DNA from: an uncultured Eubacteriales bacterium
Lineage (GTDB): Bacteria; Bacillota; Clostridia; Oscillospirales; Oscillospiraceae
Direction: 5' to 3'
Assembly (NCBI GenBank): GCA_902475515.1
Contig: CABSAB010000097.1
Location: 1-6,074 of the forward strand
Length of the DNA: 6,074 nucleotides
Every line of letters begins with the position of its first letter. Positions within the stretch are counted from its first letter, which is position 1. This document shows, piece after piece, positions 1 through 5,411 of the stretch. A program made the position numbers and the translations under genes. The notes beneath the pieces were generated by a model, which made no database searches, was not told the DNA's origin, and worked only from the letters and a program-made list of their open reading frames with translations.

Positions 1-547
1 AGGAACGCGCTGCGGTATGTTCATCCAGCAGCAGCAGCTTCGGGGTGACCATGGTGGCCATCAGGAGCGTCAGCGCCTGACGCTGGCCGCCAGACAGAAG
101 TCCGACCGGGTTCTTCATCCGATCCTCCAGGCCCATACCAAGACTGGAGAGCATCTCCCGGAACAGTTCCCGTTCCTGCTTGCCAATCCGGCTGAAGAAT
201 GCAAACCGGGACCGTGACTGCCGTAGATAGGCAATGGCTAAATTCTCCTCAATGGTCATATTGGGCGCAGTGCCCTTCAGCGGATCTTGAAACAGCCGGC
301 CAATCGACTGGCTCCGCTGATGCTCCGGTGCAAACGTAATGTCCTTCCCCTCCAGGGTCACGGTCCCCTCGTCCACATAGAAGCTTCCGGCGATGGCGTT
401 GAACAGCGTGGATTTTCCAGCGCCGTTGGAGCCGACGATGGTCACAAAATCCCCTTCGGGCAGGTGGAGAGAAATGCCGTCCAGGGCCTTTTTCTCGTTG
501 ACCGTCCCGGCGTTGAAGGTTTTTGAAATGTTTGTTAATCTCAGCAT
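1..547 (-). CDS. trpZ: Tryptophan ABC transporter ATP-binding protein, partial (C-terminus missing)
   Basis: This is the ATPase of an ABC importer; it would power uptake by hydrolysing ATP at the cytoplasmic face of the permease encoded just upstream. The reading frame gives 182 codons from ATG 547-545 to the window edge; family members are usually about 250-265 residues, so roughly the last 70-80 are outside. Visible motifs are Walker A GSNGAGKST (residues 39-47), Q-loop Gln in FQDP (Q87), signature LSGGQ (151-155) and Walker B LLLLDE (171-176), followed by HTAA. The DEHTAA form is typical of the ATPases that accompany PF04392-type binding proteins. The start is supported by GGGGAGG six bases upstream, and it overlaps the permease stop codon by 7 bases, so the two are translationally coupled. 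The tryptophan assignment is inferred from the T-box, not from the ATPase itself. Oddity: after HTAA the last two codons read R-S where the D-loop L-D is expected. Confidence 0.9.
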   Translation of the reverse strand, partial: MLRLTNISKTFNAGTVNEKKALDGISLHLPEGDFVTIVGSNGAGKSTLFNAIAGSFYVDEGTVTLEGKDITFAPEHQRSQSIGRLFQDPLKGTAPNMTIEENLAIAYLRQSRSRFAFFSRIGKQERELFREMLSSLGMGLEDRMKNPVGLLSGGQRQALTLLMATMVTPKLLLLDEHTAARS

Positions 548-1473
548 GGGGAACCTCCCCGGCGGCCAGCCTTTTGCTTCTGGAATGCAATATACCGTTT
601 CAGGGTGGGCGATGCAATGGCAACGGCGACGATCAGCGCGGAGACCAGCTTCATGCACTCCGCCGGAACATTCAGCCGCAGTGCAACCGCCACAAACAGA
701 CGGTACAAGCAGGAACCGAGAATGGCACCCAGCACACGGCGCAGCATACCGCCCTTACCTACCAGGGTCTCGCCGATGATGAGGGACGCCAGTGCGATGG
801 TCACCATACCGGTTCCCAGGTTGATATCGCAGCTCTTTTGATACTGGGCCAGCACTGCGCCGGACAGCGCCGTAAAGCTGCCGGAAATGCACAGACCGAC
901 TGTGATGGTAAAGGACGGATTCACGGAGGACGCCTTGATCATATCCGGACTATCTCCGGTGGCCCGAATGGAAAGCCCCAGCCGGGTCCGCAGGAACCAT
1001 GTGAGCAGCAGTCCGATCAGCAATACGATCACTGCCGCGACAAACAGCTTATACCAGGAGCCAAACACCGGCTCAAGCAGAGTCCGTGTCAGCGAAAACA
1101 CAGTATCACACTTGAAGATGCTCAGGGTGGATGAGAAGCCCATCACCGCCAGATTGATCGTATACAGCCCCGTATTGACGATGATACCGGCTAAGATACT
1201 TGCTACGCCCAATTTTGTCTGCAAGAACGCTGTAATGTAACCGGACAAGACTCCCGCCAGCATGGCCGCAAACAGCGCAAGGACGGGATGGCCCATCAGT
1301 GTTACCTGACAGCATACCGCACAGCCCAATGTAAAGCAGCCGTCTGTGGACAGATCGGCAATATTTAAAATGGAAAAGCTTAAAAACAGCGCCAGGGCCA
1401 CTAGGGCGTAAATACAGCCCAATTCCATGGCAGTCTGAACTGTGCCAAGCGTAAAGATCGATGTTATGGACAT
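541..1473 (-). CDS. trpY: Tryptophan ABC transporter permease
   Basis: A 310-residue inner-membrane permease of the BPD_transp_2 type (COG4120-like, 'uncharacterised ABC transport system permease'). It would form the channel of the importer, probably as a homodimer, because no second permease gene is present. The sequence is a succession of hydrophobic segments (approximately residues 10-38, 62-82, 88-112, 142-161, 188-210, 222-240, 246-266 and 274-290). The N-terminal stretch ILNIADLSTDG (35-45) corresponds to the conserved loop of this family. The cytoplasmic loop LRTRLGLSIRATGDSPDM (161-178) matches the EAA-like coupling region that contacts the ATPase. The C-terminus is short and basic (KQKAGRRGG). 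The start ATG has GAGGAGG seven bases upstream. It sits 55 bp after the binding-protein gene and overlaps the ATPase gene by 7 bp. Substrate is inferred from the Trp-specific T-box at the head of the operon. Confidence 0.9.
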   Translation of the reverse strand: MSITSIFTLGTVQTAMELGCIYALVALALFLSFSILNIADLSTDGCFTLGCAVCCQVTLMGHPVLALFAAMLAGVLSGYITAFLQTKLGVASILAGIIVNTGLYTINLAVMGFSSTLSIFKCDTVFSLTRTLLEPVFGSWYKLFVAAVIVLLIGLLLTWFLRTRLGLSIRATGDSPDMIKASSVNPSFTITVGLCISGSFTALSGAVLAQYQKSCDINLGTGMVTIALASLIIGETLVGKGGMLRRVLGAILGSCLYRLFVAVALRLNVPAECMKLVSALIVAVAIASPTLKRYIAFQKQKAGRRGGSPC

Positions 1474-1492
1474 GAATGTCCCTCCTCAAAAC

Positions 1493-1516
1493 AGGGCGGG
1501 AATTGCTCCCCGCCCT
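1493..1516 (-). terminator. Intra-operon hairpin between trpX and trpY (attenuator or mRNA-stabilising stem)
   Basis: A perfect 8-bp GC-rich inverted repeat: AGGGCGGG and CCCGCCCT flank an 8-base loop. It lies 12 bases after the trpX stop codon and is followed on the minus strand by only GTTTT before the trpY ribosome binding site. A short U tract argues against full termination. In ABC importer operons, such stems often reduce read-through or protect the 3' end of the binding-protein message, so that the binding protein outnumbers the membrane subunits. That role is inferred here. Confidence 0.65.
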
Positions 1517-1528
1517 TTGGTTTGCAGA

Positions 1529-2626
1529 TTATTCAAAGCTCTCCATGGTAGTGGTCTCCTTGAGCTCCTCACACAGATCGGCAAAAGCCTTGTAATCCAG
1601 GCCAATAGCCTCAGCCGTTTCAGTGTTCACAGTGGCAATGCCGCTGGACATGATCTGGACCGCCGTAGTTGCGGGAGCGGCACCGTTCACCAGCACATCC
1701 ACCACGATATCTGCTGTGGCGGTGCCCAGGGTCACATAGTTGACGCCATAGCCGCAGAACGCGCCATTGAGGGCAAAGGAATCCGCGCCGCCATAATGCG
1801 GGATCTTCGCATCCAGGAACTTTTCGTAGATGGCCAGCTCCGCAGTTTGCACAGTGTTGTCGGTGGGTGTAAATACTGCATCCACATTTTCAGCGATCAG
1901 TGCCTCCACAGCCATGGACAGCTCGTCGTTGGTGGTCCCGGTCTTTTCTACGGTTTCGATGCCTTTTTCCTTGCAGTAGGCAATGGCTTCACTGATGGCA
2001 AGCTTCGAGGAATCCTGCCCCTGATCGTACAGCAGACCGAGCTTCTTGAGATCCGGGTTGGCAGCCAGCATCAGGTCAATGATTGCCGCAGAATTCAGTG
2101 CATCCGATGTACCGGTGATATTGGCCCCGGGCGCCTCCAGGGACGCCACCAGTCCGGCGCCCACAGGATCGGACACGGCGGAGAACACAACAGGGATCTG
2201 ATTATCCTCTGTAGCGGTTTGCATGATCATGGCTGCAGGTGTTGCAATGGGAACGATCACATCTACCTGGTCCGCAATCAAATCGGACGCGATCTGGTTC
2301 AGCGTGGTAGAATCCGCCTGGCCGTTCTTGGTGTAGTCGGCATAGTCAAAGGTCACGCCCAGCTCGGCGCCCTTCTTATCCAGCTCATCTTGAATGGACT
2401 TCTGGATCTGATCCAGGGAAGCATCATCCACATACTTGACAATGCCGACCTTGTATACTTTTCCCTCTTCCGCCTGTACAGGGGCAGTGCCGGAAGCAGT
2501 GCTTGTCTGTGCCTCGGCGGAAGCGGAAGATCCGGCAGTACCGGTGCCGCAAGCCGCGAAGGACAGGACCATGGCAACAGCCATCACAAGGGACAGCGCT
2601 TTCTTCTTAAAGGTTACGTTTTTCAT
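1529..2626 (-). CDS. trpX: Tryptophan ABC transporter substrate-binding lipoprotein
   Basis: A 365-residue solute-binding protein of the ABC_sub_bind family (PF04392/COG2984, periplasmic-binding fold), anchored outside the membrane as a lipoprotein. The N-terminus has a basic start (MKNVTFKKK), a hydrophobic core and the lipobox FAAC with Cys26 as the lipidation site, then a Ser/Ala/Thr-rich linker to about residue 50. The mature protein begins KVYKVGIVKYVDDASLDQ, typical of the family; further family-like stretches are GANITGTSDA, KKLGLLYDQGQDSS and GYGVNYVTLG near the C-terminal end. Length is normal for the family. ATG 2626-2624 has AGGAGG eight bases upstream. This is the first gene of a trpX-trpY-trpZ operon and follows a T-box with a UGG specifier, which is the basis for the ligand call. 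PF04392 proteins have also been linked to other ligands, so without the leader the specificity would be unknown. Confidence 0.92.
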   Translation of the reverse strand: MKNVTFKKKALSLVMAVAMVLSFAACGTGTAGSSASAEAQTSTASGTAPVQAEEGKVYKVGIVKYVDDASLDQIQKSIQDELDKKGAELGVTFDYADYTKNGQADSTTLNQIASDLIADQVDVIVPIATPAAMIMQTATEDNQIPVVFSAVSDPVGAGLVASLEAPGANITGTSDALNSAAIIDLMLAANPDLKKLGLLYDQGQDSSKLAISEAIAYCKEKGIETVEKTGTTNDELSMAVEALIAENVDAVFTPTDNTVQTAELAIYEKFLDAKIPHYGGADSFALNGAFCGYGVNYVTLGTATADIVVDVLVNGAAPATTAVQIMSSGIATVNTETAEAIGLDYKAFADLCEELKETTTMESFE

Positions 2627-2690
2627 GGGGTTTTCCTCCTAAAATAAAATTCGACTGAATGAAACAGGTGAAACATTGGGGCAGACGCAT

Positions 2691-2729
2691 AAAAAAACAG
2701 CCCTCATCCCTACATCTAGGGACAAGAGC
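2691..2729 (-). terminator. T-box conditional terminator
   Basis: A 13-bp stem made by 2717-2729 and 2700-2712 (including several G-U pairs in RNA) with the loop GATG, followed by seven T residues on the minus strand (2691-2697). The 5' arm contains CTCTTGTCCCT, the same segment used by the antiterminator, so the two structures exclude each other. This is the expected switch that stops transcription before trpX when tRNA-Trp is charged. Confidence 0.93.
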
Positions 2730-2963
2730 CAAACTCCTGCGGTACCACCCTGGTTGGTGTTTCAAATACACCCGCTCTGCGCACAGTCATGCGCTCCGCT
2801 GTGATAACGGGTCGGAACCCCCGTTGCCATCTACTTGGACATCAGTCCGTTCAAGGCACCCTCGCAGATCCATTCACATTCGCGCCCCCTACTGTGATTC
2901 CACCATCCACAGCTCTCTAAAAGGGTTTTGCGGTGCTACTACTTCCGCTCATCGGTTTTGCTT
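2691..2963 (-). ncRNA. T-box riboswitch, tRNA-Trp specific (UGG specifier), upstream of trpXYZ
   Basis: A T-box leader that senses the charging of tRNA-Trp and controls transcription of the importer genes. The conserved core GGGTGGTACCGC reads on the minus strand at 2739-2750. Stem I begins with a kink-turn-like GATGA; above it GCGGA (2944-2948) pairs with UCUGC (2864-2868), which closes a specifier loop reading GUGAA-UGG-A, with UGG at 2870-2872. The distal part of Stem I contains AGAGAG and GGTGG, closed by CUGUG/CACAG. Further hairpins follow: GGAC/GUCC, AACGGG/CCCGUU, GCGCA/UGCGC and GGUGU/ACACC. The antiterminator forms by AGGG pairing with CCCU and GCAGGAG pairing with CUCUUGU, leaving the bulge UGGUACC. 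Uncharged tRNA-Trp should stabilise it. Element identity is very firm; the Trp specificity is strong because both the loop position and the flanking helices fit. Confidence 0.96.
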
Positions 2964-2969
2964 GATGCG

Positions 2970-2998
2970 ATTATATTGCATCGAATTCCATTTGTCAA
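2970..2998 (-). promoter_or_regulatory. Sigma-A promoter of the T-box/trpXYZ transcript
   Basis: Fully consensus: TTGACA (2993-2998), 17-bp spacer, TATAAT (2970-2975). Transcription should start near 2963, just before the first T-box helix. An A/T-rich tract directly upstream of the -35 (about 2999-3023) could act as an UP element. A perfect promoter followed by a conditional terminator fits control by attenuation rather than by a repressor. Confidence 0.92.
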
Positions 2999-3020
2999 GA
3001 CTTTTTTGAAAAAATCTTTA
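2999..3020 (-). promoter_or_regulatory. A/T-rich inverted repeat upstream of the trp promoter
   Basis: AAGATTTTT and AAAAGTCTT can pair (9 bp with one G-U) around the loop TCAA. It lies between the ybaK-like stop codon and the -35 box, touching the latter. As RNA it would be a weak stem without a following U tract, so it is a poor terminator; as DNA it may be an UP element. The role is not decided by the sequence. Confidence 0.35.
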
Positions 3021-3041
3021 TTTCGCTACCACGATGCTGCC

Positions 3042-3518
3042 TTACACCGGCGTCATAGGCTTGCAGACATCCACCCACGCTTCAAAATCGGATACCTGCT
3101 CCAACTCCGAAATGGAGAGCTCAATGGCGCTGGCCGCAGTCCCCACAGCGGGGAATACCGTGGAAAAACGGCGCAGAGATTCATCCAAATAAACCTTGAT
3201 CCCCTCGTTGATCCCAAATGGACAAACGCCGCCCACCATATGGCCGATCATCGGCTCCACCTGGTCATGAGGCAGCATTTTTGCTTTCGTGTGAAACACA
3301 GCCTTGTATTTGCTGTTGTCGATCTTCACATCCCCAGCCGCCACCACAAGGATCGCGTTATCCCCAACTAAAAAAGATAAAGTTTTTGCAATGCGCTCAG
3401 GCTGGGTCCCAAGGCGCTGCGCAGCCAGCTCCACTGTGGCGCTGGATTCTGTGAACTCCTGGATGCGGTCCTGAAATCCGAATTTTGTCAGCCATGCTCT
3501 GGCCCGTTCCATGGACAT
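3042..3518 (-). CDS. YbaK/EbsC-type aminoacyl-tRNA deacylase
   Basis: A 158-residue cytoplasmic protein of the YbaK/ProRS-associated editing-domain family (PF04073), free-standing rather than fused to prolyl-tRNA synthetase. Members hydrolyse mischarged aminoacyl-tRNAs (for example Cys- or Ala-tRNA-Pro) in trans. Visible family hallmarks are IAKTL with the conserved Lys45, the central block ILVVAAGDVKID (56-67), and the Gly-rich signature GGVCPFG (96-102) preceded by GHMV; a typical family tail follows. Length is normal. The chosen ATG 3518-3516 lies six bases after GGGG; a second ATG two codons later is further from this weak site. It has its own promoter upstream and no clear terminator downstream, so some read-through into the trp leader is possible. 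The exact substrate among the YbaK, ProX and other subfamilies cannot be set from what is visible, so no symbol is given. Confidence 0.9.
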   Translation of the reverse strand: MSMERARAWLTKFGFQDRIQEFTESSATVELAAQRLGTQPERIAKTLSFLVGDNAILVVAAGDVKIDNSKYKAVFHTKAKMLPHDQVEPMIGHMVGGVCPFGINEGIKVYLDESLRRFSTVFPAVGTAASAIELSISELEQVSDFEAWVDVCKPMTPV

Positions 3519-3547
3519 AATGTTCCCCGCTTTCCGTATTTTTTATG

Positions 3548-3576
3548 ATTTTAACACAGTAAATCAAAAAAGGCAA
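3548..3576 (-). promoter_or_regulatory. Promoter of the YbaK-like gene
   Basis: TTGCCT (3571-3576), 17-bp spacer and TAAAAT (3548-3553) on the minus strand, 30 bases upstream of the start codon. It begins 13 bases beyond the terminator of the preceding Big_2 gene, so the deacylase gene appears to be an independent unit. Confidence 0.65.
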
Positions 3577-3589
3577 TCTTTAATTCCGC

Positions 3590-3617
3590 AAAAACGGCGC
3601 TCCCGAAGGAGCGCCGT
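3590..3617 (-). terminator. Rho-independent terminator of the Big_2 protein gene
   Basis: A perfect 10-bp stem, ACGGCGCTCC / GGAGCGCCGT, capped by a TTCG tetraloop closed by C-G (the very stable cUUCGg loop) and followed by five T residues on the minus strand. It lies 9 bases after the TAA of the Big_2 gene. The plus strand lacks a T tract after the stem, so it is one-directional. Confidence 0.93.
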
Positions 3618-3626
3618 GAAGAAAGC

Positions 3627-5180
3627 TTAGCTTGCGATACGCACCCGCACAATGCAGCGGAATTTATCCTGGCCGATTTTGGTATTAATATTGGCGGTAC
3701 CGTCTGACACGGCTGTCACAATGCCCTTGCTATCTACTGTGGCAACATCCGAATCATCCGACTCCCAGGTGTAATCCGGAACATCCGTACCCAGAATGGA
3801 TTTCAGCGTCAGCTGGAAATACTCGCCCTTTCTGGTCAGGGTCACATCCTCGTAGTTGATCACATATTCCGACTCCCTGTTGTTGTAGCCGCGATTTCCG
3901 GTAACATTCACACAGCGGACAATACAGGATGCCGTATAGTCCGCAATAGACGCGGTGATCACTGCTGTGCCGTTGGAAATAGCGGTGACCACACCATCAT
4001 CGTCCACCATGGCAACATCGGGATCAGAGCTTTCCCAGACGGTAGATTTGATTTGTTCGTCACTGAGCTCATAGTCGATCGCCAGCTCGGCAGTCTGCCC
4101 CTCATAAGTCAAGGTGATGTCTTCCATGTTCATATCCAGCGTGGTGGTTGGCACTGTGAACTCATTGGTCACATAGGCCTTGATGGACTTATCCCCACAG
4201 GTTCCGGTAATGGAGCAGGTTCCGCCCCGGCGGGCACGGATGGTGCCAAAGGCATCTACCGTTGCAATGGTCTCATCGCTGCTCTCCCAAGTGATCTTAT
4301 CCCGCAGCTCCGCAGGCTCAATCACATAAGAGATCTCCGTGGTGACACCGCGGGAATAGAGAATCAGATATTCCGTTCCCGTGATAGTGAACTTTGTACA
4401 CTCGATCTGTTCCTCGGTATCTGTCGAAGGTGCTGCGACCTCCGCCTCCTGTGCCGAGGATTCCAGCGAAGAGGCAGTGTCCTCCAGATCAGAGCTCATG
4501 ATAGGGGCCTGTGACGGCTCCGGCAGCTCCGGGACCATGGTGGGGACCCCCTCGCCCACTGTCGTGGCTGGGTTGTTGAGCAGATCGTCATCGCTCATGC
4601 TGGTGAAAAATCCCATGCGGAATAGCATAAACATAACGCCGCAGCCGATCACCAGCAGCGCAATGATCAAGCCGATCACCACGCCGATCACTGTTGCGCT
4701 GTTCTTCTGGGGTTCCTCCTCCTGGGAATGTTTTGCAGATTCCTTTTGCTTTTTTTCGCCGGATGCGGTTTTCTTTTTCCCCTGGGTATCCGGACGTTTT
4801 CCGGCATTCTGCTTTTTGGGCTTTTTTGCTTGTTTGGGCGGGTCTATCGTGTGGATCGCGTCCCCCAGGATGGCCTCAATGGAATCTCCGGCCTCAGAAG
4901 CCGGCTCCTCAGAAAGCACCTCGGAAGCTTCGTCCGCATCCTCCGTATTCTCCGCCGCATCGTCCGCCAGTTCCGGCAGCCGGATGGTCGGTTCGTCCTC
5001 CGCAGAATCCGCGGCAACAGGATCCGAATCAGGATCCGTGTGATCCGCATCCAAGGAAAGCCCCAACTCATTGAGGACATTCTGGAGATTGGACTCATCA
5101 TATTCCTCCCGGCCGCAAGTGGGACATACGTCCATTCCGTCCGGAATAACATTTCCGCATTTTATGCAAATTTTACTCAT
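3627..5180 (-). CDS. Membrane protein with N-terminal zinc ribbon and three C-terminal Big_2 Ig-like domains
   Basis: A 517-residue protein of unknown function. Domains in order: a zinc ribbon with C5-x2-C8 and C19-x2-C22; an acidic low-complexity linker (about 45-105); a Lys-rich segment (about 116-150); one membrane helix (about 162-187, SATVIGVVIG onward); a Ser/Thr/Glu-rich spacer (about 193-260); and three Big_2-like domains (about 263-340, 351-426 and 441-517). Each Big_2 domain carries a WES(S/D)D block (Trp298, Trp382, Trp472) followed by (A/V)TVD- or MVD-type and G-x-I/V-x-A blocks. With Lys/Arg before the helix and Ig-like domains after it, the likely topology is zinc ribbon inside and Big_2 outside. 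ATG 5180 is chosen over the in-frame ATG at 5201 because GGAGG lies between them, seven bases from 5180. It has its own promoter and terminator and is divergent to a kinase-like gene, which suggests, but does not prove, a signalling or cell-envelope role. Confidence 0.9.
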   Translation of the reverse strand: MSKICIKCGNVIPDGMDVCPTCGREEYDESNLQNVLNELGLSLDADHTDPDSDPVAADSAEDEPTIRLPELADDAAENTEDADEASEVLSEEPASEAGDSIEAILGDAIHTIDPPKQAKKPKKQNAGKRPDTQGKKKTASGEKKQKESAKHSQEEEPQKNSATVIGVVIGLIIALLVIGCGVMFMLFRMGFFTSMSDDDLLNNPATTVGEGVPTMVPELPEPSQAPIMSSDLEDTASSLESSAQEAEVAAPSTDTEEQIECTKFTITGTEYLILYSRGVTTEISYVIEPAELRDKITWESSDETIATVDAFGTIRARRGGTCSITGTCGDKSIKAYVTNEFTVPTTTLDMNMEDITLTYEGQTAELAIDYELSDEQIKSTVWESSDPDVAMVDDDGVVTAISNGTAVITASIADYTASCIVRCVNVTGNRGYNNRESEYVINYEDVTLTRKGEYFQLTLKSILGTDVPDYTWESDDSDVATVDSKGIVTAVSDGTANINTKIGQDKFRCIVRVRIAS

Positions 5181-5186
5181 AGGGAG

Positions 5187-5192
5187 CCTCCG
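5187..5192 (-). promoter_or_regulatory. Ribosome binding site that fixes the Big_2 gene start at 5180
   Basis: CGGAGG reads on the minus strand with the spacer CTCCCT before ATG 5180-5178. An upstream in-frame ATG (5201-5199) would place this site inside the coding region and has no good site of its own. The zinc ribbon then begins directly at residue 5, as expected. Confidence 0.8.
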
Positions 5193-5243
5193 TAAATACA
5201 TAGAATCTCACATTTGAGGATGTGCTTGAAAAATTTCCATACC

Positions 5244-5272
5244 ATCATACCACAAGTTTCTTCAAAATCCAA
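5244..5272 (-). promoter_or_regulatory. Promoter of the Big_2 protein gene (extended -10)
   Basis: TTGGAT (5267-5272), 17-bp spacer and TATGAT (5244-5249), with TG one base before the -10 (TGGTATGAT), an extended -10 arrangement. The predicted leader is about 57 bases. It contains a small palindrome CTCA-AATG-TGAG (5207-5218) of uncertain meaning. Confidence 0.75.
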
Positions 5273-5303
5273 TGGTTTTCTACTGGATTGTTATTGCTTT
5301 TTT

Positions 5304-5332
5304 TTGAAAAATAACGTAGAATAATGTAGAAT
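5304..5332 (+). promoter_or_regulatory. Promoter of the kinase-like gene
   Basis: TTGAAA (5304-5309), 17-bp spacer and TAGAAT (5327-5332) on the plus strand, preceded by a run of eight T. The -10 hexamer lies in the second copy of an 8-bp tandem repeat GTAGAATA (5316-5323 and 5326-5333, period 10 bp). Its -35 is 31 bp from the -35 of the divergent Big_2 promoter, so the two genes may share regulation. Confidence 0.75.
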
Positions 5333-5341
5333 AGTCTCGTA

Positions 5342-5380
5342 ATGCGGCGTGGGAAGCATGATTCTTCCTGCCTGCCGCAT
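5342..5380 (+). promoter_or_regulatory. 5' leader hairpin of the kinase-like mRNA
   Basis: An outer stem ATGCGGC (5342-5348) / GCCGCAT (5374-5380) and an inner stem GGAAG (5352-5356) / CTTCC (5364-5368) with a 7-base loop. It starts almost exactly at the predicted transcription start (about 5339-5340), so it would form a 5'-terminal stem, which often protects mRNA from decay. It has no following T tract, so it is not a terminator. It does not match any riboswitch class I can recognise. Confidence 0.6.
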
Positions 5381-5395
5381 ATAATTCCCCTAAAT

Positions 5396-5411
5396 GGGAG
5401 GTATTATTTTG
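5396..5411 (+). promoter_or_regulatory. Ribosome binding site and TTG start of the kinase-like gene
   Basis: GGGAGG (5396-5401) lies seven bases before TTG 5409-5411. The next in-frame ATG (codon 14) has no ribosome binding site and would cut into the segment just before the glycine loop, so TTG is preferred. TCCC (5386-5389) can pair with GGGA (5396-5399) across a 6-base loop and could partly mask the site. Confidence 0.75.

Noticed and set aside
523..1134. 203-codon plus-strand frame opposite the permease gene
   Set aside because: Antisense of a clear membrane permease; the product is Gln/His/Arg-rich and unlike any family.
1442..2647. 401-codon open frame on the plus strand opposite trpX
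   Set aside because: It covers the complement of a well-recognised lipoprotein gene, its translation is rich in Gly, His and Arg with no family resemblance, and no convincing ribosome site precedes it. It is a shadow frame.
5018..5038. Two copies of CAGGATCCG 12 bp apart
   Set aside because: They encode an Asp/Ser/Pro-rich stretch of the acidic linker on the minus strand, so ordinary low-complexity coding explains them.
4381..5043. 220-codon plus-strand frame rich in Ser, opposite the Big_2 gene
   Set aside because: The composition mirrors the acidic and Ser-rich linkers on the other strand. The minus-strand gene has zinc ribbon, membrane helix, Big_2 repeats, promoter and terminator.
5207..5218. 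Palindrome CTCA-4-TGAG in the Big_2 gene leader as an operator
   Set aside because: Only four pairs per arm, downstream of the promoter, and no second copy nearby; expected by chance.
5298..5305. Run of eight T as a phase-variation tract
   Set aside because: It overlaps the start of the -35 rather than lying in the spacer or in a coding frame, so slippage would not change promoter spacing.
5380..5385. TATAAT as a second -10 box for the kinase-like gene
   Set aside because: The hexamer 17 bp upstream is CATGAT, not a -35, there is no TG extension, and it would start transcription almost at the ribosome binding site.
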